From the NCBI RefSeq assembly GCF_023740735.1, contig NZ_JAMRXH010000016.1:111277-175276 (forward strand): a DNA stretch of 64,000 nt. Direction: 5' to 3'. The position numbers and the translations under genes were made by a program. The notes under the pieces were generated by a model. That model searched no databases, had not been told where the DNA came from, and was given only the letters and a program-made list of their open reading frames with translations. This DNA comes from Nocardia sp. CDC159. GTDB lineage: Bacteria; Actinomycetota; Actinomycetes; Mycobacteriales; Mycobacteriaceae. Numbering within the stretch: position 1 is the stretch's first letter; every line of letters starts with the position of its first letter. Of this stretch, positions 51,013 to 58,406 are shown in pieces.

Positions 51013-51032
51013 AACTTACTCTGGAGTAAGTT
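51013..51032. promoter_or_regulatory. perfect 20-bp palindromic TetR-type operator (fadA2/fabG4)
   Basis: AACTTACTCTGGAGTAAGTT: two 9-bp arms around a TG centre. It lies 25 bases from the fadA2 start. On the minus strand TCGACA and TAAGTT, 17 bases apart, could be -35 and -10, with the palindrome covering the spacer. The core CTTAC-N6-GTAAG recurs at 54091-54106 before the TetR gene, so the TetR protein probably controls both. Confidence 0.78.
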
Positions 51033-51119
51033 CATTGTCGACACCGTACCCCGTAGATGTGCGAAAAGACGCTCGGGGCAGAGCCGATCACATTCGACAC
51101 GAAGGAAAAGGTAGGAACA

Positions 51120-52481
51120 GTGGCAGCCAGCAAGAGCAAGGGCGCTCCCAACCTCTACGGATCGTTCGTTCACTCGGCCCCCGGTAACTTCCTGGCGAGC
51201 AAGCTGGGACTACCGAAGCCGGAGACGCTGCGTCGCTACACCCCGGGCGAGCCCGCGCTGCCCGGCCCGGTGCTGCTGGGCGGTAAGGGCCGCGTCGCCG
51301 ACGCCGTGCGAAACCTGTTGTCGGACTATACCTTCGTCGATTCGGTCAGCCAGGGTGTGAAGTTCGGCGCGCTGGTCTTCGACGCCACCGGGCTCAACCG
51401 GATCGAGGATCTCGAGCAGCTGTTCCAGTTCTTCCAGCCCGCCATGCGCAGCATCGCGCCGTCGGGCCGCGTACTCGTCGTCGGCACCACGCCGGAGCTG
51501 GCCGCCGACGTCGAGGCCCAGATCGCCCAGCGCGCGCTGGAGGGCTTCACCCGCAGCGTCGGCAAGGAGTTGCTGCGCGGCGCCACCTCGAATCTGGTGT
51601 ACCTGCACCCCGAGGCCGCCTCGACCGCGACCGGACTGGAGTCCACGCTGCGCTTCATTCTCTCGGGCAAGTCGGCCTTCGTTGACGGCCAGGTGTTCCG
51701 GGTCGGCAAGGACGACAACGCCGCCGCCGACATCAAGTGGGACAGGCCGCTCGAGGGCAAGGTCGCCGTCGTCACCGGCGCCGCCCGCGGGATCGGCGCG
51801 ACCATCGCCGAGGTCTTCGCCCGCGACGGGGCGAAGGTCATCGTGGCCGATATCCCGGCCGCCGGTGAGGCCCTGGCCGAGACCGCCAACAAGGTGGGCG
51901 GCGTCTCGATCGCGGTCGACGTCACCGCCCCCGACGCCGCGGACAAGTTGGCCGAATTCGCCACCGAGCGCTTCGGCGGCATCGACATCATCGTGCACAA
52001 CGCCGGTATCACCCGCGACAAGCTGCTTGCCAATATGGACGACGCGCGCTGGAACTCGGTCATCAACGTGAATCTGGCCGCGCCGCACCGGATTACCGAG
52101 GGCCTGGTCGCCAAGGGCGCGCTGAAGCAGGGCGGCCGCGTGATCGACGTGTCCTCGATCGCGGGTATCGCGGGCAACCGCGGCCAGACCAACTACGGCG
52201 CCTCCAAGGCCGGTGTCATCGGCATGGTCAACGCCGAGGCCCCGAAGCTGGCCGAGAAGGGCATCACCATCAACGCCGTGGCCCCGGGCTTCATCGAGAC
52301 GGCCATGACCGCCGCCATCCCGCTGGGCACCCGCGAGGCGGGCCGCCTGCTCAGCTCGCTGTACCAGGGCGGGCAGACCGTGGACGTCGCCGAGACCATC
52401 GCCTACTTCGCCAGCCCGGCCTCGAACGCGGTGAGCGGCAACGTGATCCGCGTCTGCGGCCAGGCCCTGATCGGAGCATGA
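51120..52481 (+). CDS. fabG4: 3-oxoacyl-[ACP/CoA] reductase, high-molecular-weight FabG
   Basis: A 453-aa short-chain reductase of the long FabG type, matching FabG4 (454 aa). An N-terminal flavodoxin-like half (about 1-205, start YGSFVHSAPGNFLASKLGLP) precedes the catalytic SDR half: VAVVTGAARGIGATIAEVFA (cofactor site), HNAGITRD, the active Ser and YGASK (DVSSIAGIAGNRGQTNYGAS). NADH preference is known in the family. GTG 51120 is preferred, with AAGGAAAAGGTAGGAA before it. Overlaps htdX by four bases (ATGA). Confidence 0.95.
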   Translation: MAASKSKGAPNLYGSFVHSAPGNFLASKLGLPKPETLRRYTPGEPALPGPVLLGGKGRVADAVRNLLSDYTFVDSVSQGVKFGALVFDATGLNRIEDLEQLFQFFQPAMRSIAPSGRVLVVGTTPELAADVEAQIAQRALEGFTRSVGKELLRGATSNLVYLHPEAASTATGLESTLRFILSGKSAFVDGQVFRVGKDDNAAADIKWDRPLEGKVAVVTGAARGIGATIAEVFARDGAKVIVADIPAAGEALAETANKVGGVSIAVDVTAPDAADKLAEFATERFGGIDIIVHNAGITRDKLLANMDDARWNSVINVNLAAPHRITEGLVAKGALKQGGRVIDVSSIAGIAGNRGQTNYGASKAGVIGMVNAEAPKLAEKGITINAVAPGFIETAMTAAIPLGTREAGRLLSSLYQGGQTVDVAETIAYFASPASNAVSGNVIRVCGQALIGA

Positions 52482-53347
52482 TGACCCAGACCATCTCGCT
52501 GCACGAGCCGCCCAAGACGGGCAGCCTCTATCTCAAGGCCGCGCTCGGCGCCGTTCCGCTGCCGCTGGTCTCGGGCCGCAAGTCCCAGATCCCGGACCGG
52601 GCAATCGAATTGACCGGCCTGAAGATCGATGTGGACAACCTGGCCGCCTACTGTCACGCCACCGGGCTGCGGTTCGGCGACGCGCTGCCGCTGACCTATC
52701 CGTTCGTGCTCACCTTCCCGCTGGTGATGCAGCTGGTGGTGGCCCGCGACTTCCCGTTCGTCGCGGTGGGCGCGGTGCACGCGGAGAACGTCATCGAGCG
52801 CACCCGTGACATCTCGGTCAGCGAGCCGCTGGACATCCGGGCGCATGTGGAGAACCTGCGCGAACATCCCAAGGGCCTGTTGGTCGACGCGATCAGTGAG
52901 GTCAGCGTCGGCCGTGAGCTGGTGTGGCGGCAGGTGACGACCTTCCTGCACCAGCAGAAGACGTCGCTGTCGGGCGGGCCGAAGCCGGAGCCCAAGCCGG
53001 ACGAGGTGCCGCCGCCCCCGCTGCGCACGCTGCGGGTCGACCAGGCGCAGATCCACCGCTACGCCGCGGCCTCCGGGGACCGCAACCCCATCCACATGTC
53101 CGCGCTCGGCGCGAAGGCCTTCGGCTTCCCGCGCTCGATCGCGCATGGAATGTGGTCGGCGGCGGCGATTCTCGGCGCCATCGAGGGCCGGGTGCCCGCG
53201 CGGACCACCTACTCGGTGAAGTTCGGCAAGCCCATCCTGCTACCGTCGACGGTCAATGTGTACGCCGATCAGGTGTCCGGCGGCTGGGATCTGGCGCTGA
53301 AGCACCCGAAGAAGGGCTACCCGCACCTGACCGCCACATTGCGCTGA
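52478..53347 (+). CDS. htdX: 3-hydroxyacyl-thioester dehydratase, HtdX type
   Basis: A 289-aa R-specific hydratase with a double hot-dog fold. The C-terminal half carries the hydratase-2 motif SGDRNPIHMSALGAKAFGFP followed by RSIAHGMW, with the Asp/His pair intact. The N-terminal half (about 1-150) is the inactive hot-dog copy. ATG 52478 overlaps the fabG4 stop. FabG4 and HtdX would act successively on 3-oxoacyl and 3-hydroxyacyl thioesters, with fadA2 across the divergent promoter. Corresponds to Rv0241c (280 aa). Confidence 0.93.
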   Translation: MMTQTISLHEPPKTGSLYLKAALGAVPLPLVSGRKSQIPDRAIELTGLKIDVDNLAAYCHATGLRFGDALPLTYPFVLTFPLVMQLVVARDFPFVAVGAVHAENVIERTRDISVSEPLDIRAHVENLREHPKGLLVDAISEVSVGRELVWRQVTTFLHQQKTSLSGGPKPEPKPDEVPPPPLRTLRVDQAQIHRYAAASGDRNPIHMSALGAKAFGFPRSIAHGMWSAAAILGAIEGRVPARTTYSVKFGKPILLPSTVNVYADQVSGGWDLALKHPKKGYPHLTATLR

Positions 53348-53372
53348 GCCTCGGCCAGCAGGCCGAAGGGGC

Positions 53373-53457
53373 AAGAGCCGCACGTCTTCTCGGCGGCCGC
53401 GGATCGGATCGCATGGGGGATCCGATCCGCGGCAGGCCGAAAGGATGTGCGGCTCTT
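53373..53457. terminator. nested inverted repeats, compound bidirectional terminator
   Basis: Outer arms AAGAGCCGCAC (53373-53383) and GTGCGGCTCTT (53447-53457) pair over 11 bp. Inside, CCGCGGATCGGATC (53397-53410) and GATCCGATCCGCGG (53419-53432) form a perfect 14-bp stem with an 8-base loop. The structure lies between convergent htdX and TetR genes. Two stacked stems are more than a simple terminator needs. Confidence 0.8.
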
Positions 53458-53459
53458 CG

Positions 53460-54059
53460 CTATTCGGCCTTCTTCTTGCCCGCCAGGCCGCGCCAGGCCA
53501 GATTGTCCAGCAGGTCCACCGCCTCGGCCACCTCCACCTCGCCATTGGCGATGCGGTCGGCAATGGCCTCGCCCGCGCCGATCACGGCAACCGCGACGAT
53601 ATCGAAATTCGTTCCGGGCTCGGCGTATTTGGCGCTGGACTCGAGCAGCTTGGCGGTCAGTTCGATGACCCGCTCGCGGCTGTTGGCGATCTCGGAGGCG
53701 AACGGCTGCTGGCCCAGGGCCTGGCGATAGAGCACCTGCCAGGACAGGCGGTTGTTGTCGACGTAGGACAGGAACGCCTCGAGACCCGCGCGCAGCTGCT
53801 CGTGCGGGGTCAGCTTCGGGTTGCCCGCAACCGCGACCGCCTCGATGAAGCGGATGCTTTCGCGGGCGATGCAGGCGCGGAACAGCTCGTCCTTGGAGCC
53901 GTAGTACAGGTAGAGCATCGGTTTGGAGATCTTGGCCTCGGCGGCGATGGCGTCCATCGAGGTGTCGTGATAGCCCTTGCGCGAGAACACCTCGACGGCG
54001 GCGTCCAGCATCTGCTGCTCACGAACCGCCCGGGGAAGCCGCTTCGTTCCGCCTGCCAT
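53460..54059 (-). CDS. TetR-family transcriptional regulator (Rv0238-like)
   Basis: A 199-aa repressor-type protein. N-terminal HTH: REQQMLDAAVEVFSRKGYHD, then MDAIAAEAKISKPMLYLYYG and SKDELFRACI; the C-terminal ligand-binding domain follows. ATG 54059. Position between htdX and lpqI corresponds to Rv0238 in M. tuberculosis. The palindrome at 54091-54106, just upstream, matches the one in the fadA2/fabG4 promoter, which points to autoregulation and control of that operon; acyl-CoA or fatty acid as effector is inference. Confidence 0.92.
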   Translation of the reverse strand: MAGGTKRLPRAVREQQMLDAAVEVFSRKGYHDTSMDAIAAEAKISKPMLYLYYGSKDELFRACIARESIRFIEAVAVAGNPKLTPHEQLRAGLEAFLSYVDNNRLSWQVLYRQALGQQPFASEIANSRERVIELTAKLLESSAKYAEPGTNFDIVAVAVIGAGEAIADRIANGEVEVAEAVDLLDNLAWRGLAGKKKAE

Positions 54060-54090
54060 CCACTCTCCTAGACCATGTCGAAGCCCCTAT

Positions 54091-54106
54091 CTTACTCCAA
54101 GGTAAG
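54091..54106 (-). promoter_or_regulatory. TetR operator upstream of the regulator gene
   Basis: CTTAC-TCCAAG-GTAAG with flanking TT, the same arms and six-base spacing as the fadA2/fabG4 palindrome. It lies 32-47 bases upstream of the TetR start codon, on the lpqI side. Confidence 0.7.
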
Positions 54107-54142
54107 TTCGCCGGTGGCCAATTGCCCGCGATTCGCCGCGGC

Positions 54143-55309
54143 TCAGCAGTTCAGCGGGATGCCCTTGAACCGGGCCATGCGCAGCACCGACTCGTCGACC
54201 CGCTGAATCGGCAGTCGGCCCTCCCGGACCTCCTGCTCCAGCCGATCCAGCACCCGCGACACGGCATTGGTATTGATCCACAGGGCGTTGTCGGCCCCGG
54301 CCTCGAGCGCCGCGGCGACCGCGTCCTCGATATCCATGCGATCGGTGATGGCCGCCATGCCGCTGAGGTCGTCGGTGAAGATCGGCCCGTCGAATGGGGC
54401 CGCGCCGTAGCCCGCGCCCTGGCGCAGCAGGCCCATCACCTGCGGGCTGATGCTGGCCGGAACGTTCGGCGTGGTCAGGCCGGGCACATCGAGATGGCCG
54501 ACCATCACCCCCGCGCCGGAGCCGACCAGTTCGCGGAAGGGCACCAGATCCTTGCCCTGCAACTGCTCCAGCGGCGGTGTGCGGACCGCGCCGGTATGCG
54601 AATCGCCCGATCCCGAACCGTGGCCCGGGAAATGCTTCATGACCGCGCCGAGCCCGGCGTCGCGCATCGCCCGGATGAAGGCGCCCGCATAGCGGCTGAC
54701 CACCTCCGGATCGTCGGAGAACGAGCGGTCGCCGATGACGCTGTCGTCGGGCTGGGCGCTGACGTCGGCATCGGGTGCGAAGTCCACCGTGATGCCGAGC
54801 TCCCTCATCGCGGTTCCGCGCGCCTTGCTCTGGGCGTAGAACTCCTCGGCGGAGACCGTCTGCGCGGCCGCGCGGGCCGAGGGTGCGGCTCCGATCAGAT
54901 TGCGCAGCCGCGAGACCCGGCCGCCCTCCTCGTCGACGGTGACCATGAGCGGGGTCCGCGCGGCGGCCTTCACCCGCTCGATCTGCCGGTCGGCCAGCAG
55001 CGCCGGATCGGTCCAGCTGCCGACGAAGATGCCGCCCACCTGTTCGGTGCGCACCACGTTCTCGGCGTCGGCTGCGCCGGTGATGCCGACGGTCAGCAGC
55101 TGCGCCAGCTTCTGTCGCGTGGTGAACTGCGCGAGGTAGCCTGCCGCGCAATCGATTCGGTCCGGCGTGGTGGTCGCCGGGGCCGTCGAGGTGCTGGGCG
55201 CGGCCGCGGTCGACGAGCTGGTCGTGGCCGCGGTCCCGCCGCTGCCGCCGGAGCAGGCCGACAGGGCCACCGCGGTCACGGCGAGCAGAATCCCCGGAAC
55301 GATGCGCAT
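54143..55309 (-). CDS. lpqI: LpqI, beta-N-acetylhexosaminidase lipoprotein (GH3, NagZ-type)
   Basis: Cleaves N-acetylglucosamine-beta-1,4-MurNAc muropeptides for cell-wall recycling. The 388-aa protein has a lipoprotein signal (MRIVPGILLAVTAVALSAC, acylated Cys19), then a Ser/Thr linker and the GH3 barrel. VTVDEEGGRVSRLRN, MKHFPGHGSGSGDSHTG and FTDDLSGMAA are conserved; the His and Asp of KHFPGHG..SHT are the usual acid/base pair, and D in FTDDLSG the nucleophile. ATG 55309. Next to the TetR gene as in Rv0237-Rv0238. Confidence 0.93.
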   Translation of the reverse strand: MRIVPGILLAVTAVALSACSGGSGGTAATTSSSTAAAPSTSTAPATTTPDRIDCAAGYLAQFTTRQKLAQLLTVGITGAADAENVVRTEQVGGIFVGSWTDPALLADRQIERVKAAARTPLMVTVDEEGGRVSRLRNLIGAAPSARAAAQTVSAEEFYAQSKARGTAMRELGITVDFAPDADVSAQPDDSVIGDRSFSDDPEVVSRYAGAFIRAMRDAGLGAVMKHFPGHGSGSGDSHTGAVRTPPLEQLQGKDLVPFRELVGSGAGVMVGHLDVPGLTTPNVPASISPQVMGLLRQGAGYGAAPFDGPIFTDDLSGMAAITDRMDIEDAVAAALEAGADNALWINTNAVSRVLDRLEQEVREGRLPIQRVDESVLRMARFKGIPLNC

Positions 55310-55536
55310 GGCCTCCGACCGTACCGCGTGGGCGGTACGGGCCACCAATGCCGGGATTCGGGACCGTGCCCATCGGCGCGGCGGCACTGCGCGTTATCGC
55401 ATTGTGATATCGGTCATCGAATTCGTCGGCGATTCGATCGCGGCGCTCGATTGGCCGAATCCGAAAATCTCGCTATCACCAGGTTATTTGTCCGGTAGAT
55501 CCGATTGGCGGGCGTTGCGAAGGTCCTGCCGCCCGA

Positions 55537-55589
55537 GTTAAGCGCTTCTAACAGAGATTGGTAACGTGCGCTTAACCAATAGCTATTGG
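55537..55589 (+). promoter_or_regulatory. cluster of inverted repeats before the exported-protein operon
   Basis: In the 341-base gap 55310-55650, GTTAAGCGC (55537-55545) and GCGCTTAAC (55568-55576) form a perfect 9-bp inverted repeat with a 22-base spacer. The left half lies within GTTA-N8-TAAC (55537-55552), itself centred on AAGCGCTT. The right half abuts CCAATAGCTATTGG (55576-55589), a perfect 14-bp palindrome. The rest of the gap is comparatively AT-rich and has no gene. This looks like a multi-site operator 60-115 bases before the next start. Confidence 0.7.
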
Positions 55590-55650
55590 ATGGCTAATTG
55601 CCTTGGCCTGGTTCGTTCCATCGATATCGCCTAGCGAAAGGCTGGACAGC

Positions 55651-56916
55651 ATGCGCATCGGCGCGCTTGTGCGTGGCGCGGGACTGGCGCTCGCGGCACT
55701 GCTCACCCTGGGACTCGGCACCGCGGGTACCGCGGTGGCGGCCGACGACCTCGATCGCTATCTCGATCTCCCACTGGTCAACCGCAATGCCGCACAGGGC
55801 CCGGGCGGTGTCGATCCCGAATTGCCCTATGACGGGGCGGAACTCGCGAGACTGCTGGACGAGGCCCGAGCGCGAGGCGTGGCGCCCACTCGGTACGCCG
55901 CCCTGCTCTACCAGTACTGGCTGGTCGACGTCACCAACAAGGCGGGCATCGACCTGGCCGCCTGGAATCCGCGCGCCGGTGTGCAGGCCAACCGGGACAA
56001 TCTGATCAAGTCCTATCGCTACTACGAGGATCTGCAGCTGGCCCACCGCGAACTGCAGTGGGCCGGGATGGGCGGTCAGGTCGGGGCCGATTTCGGCGGC
56101 GGGATGATCGATTTCGACCTGATGACCAACATCTACGACCTGCCCGGCCTGTCCGACGCCGCCCGCACCGTGGTGGGCGCGGTGGAACAGGCCGCCGGGC
56201 CGCAGGCCGTCGCGATGCTGCCGGAGGGCCTGCGGGCGCTCGCCCTGGCCGGACCGCGGCTCACGCCCGAGGATCTGCGCTGGACCCTGGGCATGATCCT
56301 GGTGATGCAGAAGAACATCTTCTCCGATCTGATGCCCATGCACGACGCCTACGTCACCGGCGGCCTGCCCGCCCTGGCGGAGTTCGAGGCGGCCGGACTG
56401 TTCGGCGCGGACATCATGAACGCCTGGCGCGATGTGGCCTCCGGCGATCGGGATCGGATCGCGGCGGGCAACGGCGTACTGCTGCGCCGCGAACAGCAGT
56501 GGGCGGTCGGCGCGCAGTGGGACGAGACGCGCGCCTACAAGGGCAGCATCGGCGAGGCGATCACCTACCTCAGCGGGGCCGCCGGATCGCCGTCGGTGGC
56601 CGGTGTGGTGCCGCCGCGCGAATTTCGGCCGGTGCGAATCCCGTTCATCGCGAACAATGGCGCGCCCATGGAATTGGTGCTGCCCCTGCCGAGCTGGAAC
56701 TGGGCGAGCTTCGACGACCGCTGGGACTACATCACCACCGAACTGCTGCCCAAGTACAAGTTCCAGGTCGAGAACAATTGGCCCGCACTGGAAGCCACTA
56801 TGCGCACGCCCTACGAGGCGCAGCTGGAATCGCATCGCCCGCTGCTGAACCTGCCGCAGCTGCTGCTGTCGGCGGCCCAGCAACTGCGCGTGGAACCGGC
56901 CGGACAGGGAGCCTGA
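55651..56916 (+). CDS. exported protein of unknown function (421 aa)
   Basis: A secreted protein: signal peptide (MRIGALVRGAGLALAALLTL, then TAGTAVAA-DD, cleavage near residue 31) and a mainly helical mature part of about 390 residues. Recurrent aromatic segments (YAALLYQYWLVDV, NLIKSYRYYEDLQLAH) and a Gly-rich GMGGQVGADFGGGMIDFDLM are notable. There is no lipobox, LPXTG or C-terminal membrane anchor. No family recognised. ATG 55651 follows GAAAGG. The lipase-like gene starts 2 bases after its stop, so they form an operon. Confidence 0.78.
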   Translation: MRIGALVRGAGLALAALLTLGLGTAGTAVAADDLDRYLDLPLVNRNAAQGPGGVDPELPYDGAELARLLDEARARGVAPTRYAALLYQYWLVDVTNKAGIDLAAWNPRAGVQANRDNLIKSYRYYEDLQLAHRELQWAGMGGQVGADFGGGMIDFDLMTNIYDLPGLSDAARTVVGAVEQAAGPQAVAMLPEGLRALALAGPRLTPEDLRWTLGMILVMQKNIFSDLMPMHDAYVTGGLPALAEFEAAGLFGADIMNAWRDVASGDRDRIAAGNGVLLRREQQWAVGAQWDETRAYKGSIGEAITYLSGAAGSPSVAGVVPPREFRPVRIPFIANNGAPMELVLPLPSWNWASFDDRWDYITTELLPKYKFQVENNWPALEATMRTPYEAQLESHRPLLNLPQLLLSAAQQLRVEPAGQGA

Positions 56917-56918
56917 AC

Positions 56919-58262
56919 ATGCGTCGAACCATTCTCGCCACGGTGATCACCGCCCTGGCGCTGTCGCTCGGCGCCGCGGGAACGGCCGTGGCCCAACCGG
57001 ATTCACCCGAGATCCCGAACAGCACGCCCGGACTGGACCGGGTGTTCAACGGCTTCGTCGTCGGCACCATCCAGAACTCGCCCGCGGCCACGCCGCAGGA
57101 GGCGTTCCAGGCCCTGATGTTCGATGACCCGTTCTATCAGGAGCCGCCGCTGACCGGGGACGAGCGACCCGGCACGATTCTGAAGGCCAAACCGGTCGAG
57201 GTGATGTTCCTGGGCGTGAAGCCGAACTCGGTCGAGGCGTACAAGCTCATGTACGTCACCACCGCGCTCGACGGTGTCACGCCGGTGATCAGCACCGGAA
57301 TCCTGATGATTCCCAAGGACGGTCGCCCGAACGGCGAGCGCCGGGTCATCTCGTATCAGGAGGCCAACGACAGCGTCGGCTGGTCGTGCCATCCGAGCAC
57401 CCAGTGGACCGGCGGCGATCCGCTCGACGGCTCGTCCTGGTCGGCGCTGGGGCCGCTGGCGCTGATGTTCGACAAGGGCTACGCGGTGATGATCTCCGAT
57501 GTCGGCAACGACGGCGATCGGCGCCCGCACGGTGTGTTCGCCGGGAAGTTCGCCGCGCACGCGCAGCTCGACGGGGTGCGCGCGGCACTGGCCCTGCGCG
57601 AGGCGGGATTGGATCCGAAGGCCCAGATCGGGCTGTTCGGCATCGCGGGCGGCGGTGTGGGCGCGGCCTTTTCGGCCGAGTTGCAGCCGGAATACGCCCC
57701 CGAGCTGAATGTGAAGTCCGCGGTGCTGGAGGGCATGGTCGTCAATCAGCGCAACTTCATGCGAGTGGCCAATGGGTCGGTGGGCTCCGGATTCGTCTTC
57801 GCGACGCTGCTCGGGCTCGAACCGTGGTATCCGGAAATGAAATTGGACGAGAAGCTGAATCCTGCCGGACTCGGCATCGCGAATCTGTTTCGGACGCAAT
57901 GCCAGACGCCCGCCTACTTCGGCATGCCGTTCGTCCCGCTGAACACGCTGTTCCACTCCGGGCGCAACCCGGCCGACGAGCCCGATTTCCAGGCCGTCTT
58001 CGACGACAACGAACTCGGCCGATCGGGGACGCCGAAGGCGAAGGTCATGATCACCTCGTGTGCCGCCGACGACTCGTTCATGTCGCTGGTGCCCGCCCGC
58101 GACGCCCGCGAGCTCGCCGAGACCTACCGGTCGAGGGGGACCGAGGTGAGCTATCAGCCCACCGATTGCAGCATGGTGCGCATGCTGACCGATCTGTACG
58201 GCTGGGGCACCGACCTTTTCGGCATGCAGACCATCGACTGGATCGATAGAACATTCGACTGA
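56919..58262 (+). CDS. secreted lipase-family protein lacking the catalytic Ser and His (pseudoenzyme)
   Basis: A 447-aa exported member of the LIP lipase family: signal peptide RTILATVITALALSLGAAGT with cleavage after AVAQ near residue 26, and the family's overall layout. The nucleophile elbow, GYSGGG in the active relative at 19442-20773, reads G241-I-A-G-G-G246 here, so Ser is Ala243. The C-terminal RCSDHF becomes DCSMVR, so the catalytic His is Val420. The Asp region (TSCAADDSF) survives. The gene is intact, so a binding or scaffolding role is likely. It follows the 421-aa exported gene by 2 bases. Confidence 0.83.
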   Translation: MRRTILATVITALALSLGAAGTAVAQPDSPEIPNSTPGLDRVFNGFVVGTIQNSPAATPQEAFQALMFDDPFYQEPPLTGDERPGTILKAKPVEVMFLGVKPNSVEAYKLMYVTTALDGVTPVISTGILMIPKDGRPNGERRVISYQEANDSVGWSCHPSTQWTGGDPLDGSSWSALGPLALMFDKGYAVMISDVGNDGDRRPHGVFAGKFAAHAQLDGVRAALALREAGLDPKAQIGLFGIAGGGVGAAFSAELQPEYAPELNVKSAVLEGMVVNQRNFMRVANGSVGSGFVFATLLGLEPWYPEMKLDEKLNPAGLGIANLFRTQCQTPAYFGMPFVPLNTLFHSGRNPADEPDFQAVFDDNELGRSGTPKAKVMITSCAADDSFMSLVPARDARELAETYRSRGTEVSYQPTDCSMVRMLTDLYGWGTDLFGMQTIDWIDRTFD

Positions 58263-58273
58263 GGAGTACCGCT

Positions 58274-58363
58274 GTGGCCTTTCTGACCGGCGCCGCCTAC
58301 CTGTTCTTCTTCGGCCCGCTGGCGGTGCTGAAGCTGGCATTGCAGGCATTGCACCTGGCGTAA
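58274..58363 (+). CDS. 29-aa hydrophobic microprotein
   Basis: GTG 58274 to TAA 58361-58363, preceded by GAGGAG at 58261-58266. It encodes MAFLTGAAYLFFFGPLAVLK followed by LALQALHLA: one continuous hydrophobic helix with a single Lys20. It sits 11 bases after the lipase-like stop and just before a terminator, so it is the third gene of the operon. It is too short for standard annotation, and its position and ribosome site support translation. Confidence 0.62.
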   Translation: MAFLTGAAYLFFFGPLAVLKLALQALHLA

Positions 58364-58399
58364 AGCGAAGGGCGGTGGGACAACCCACCGCCCTTCGCT
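58364..58399. terminator. bidirectional terminator (16-bp stem)
   Basis: AGCGAAGGGCGGTGGG (58364-58379), loop ACAA, CCCACCGCCCTTCGCT (58384-58399): perfect 16-bp stem between the exported-protein operon and the convergent gnd gene. Confidence 0.9.
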
Positions 58400-58406
58400 C
58401 AGCTAC

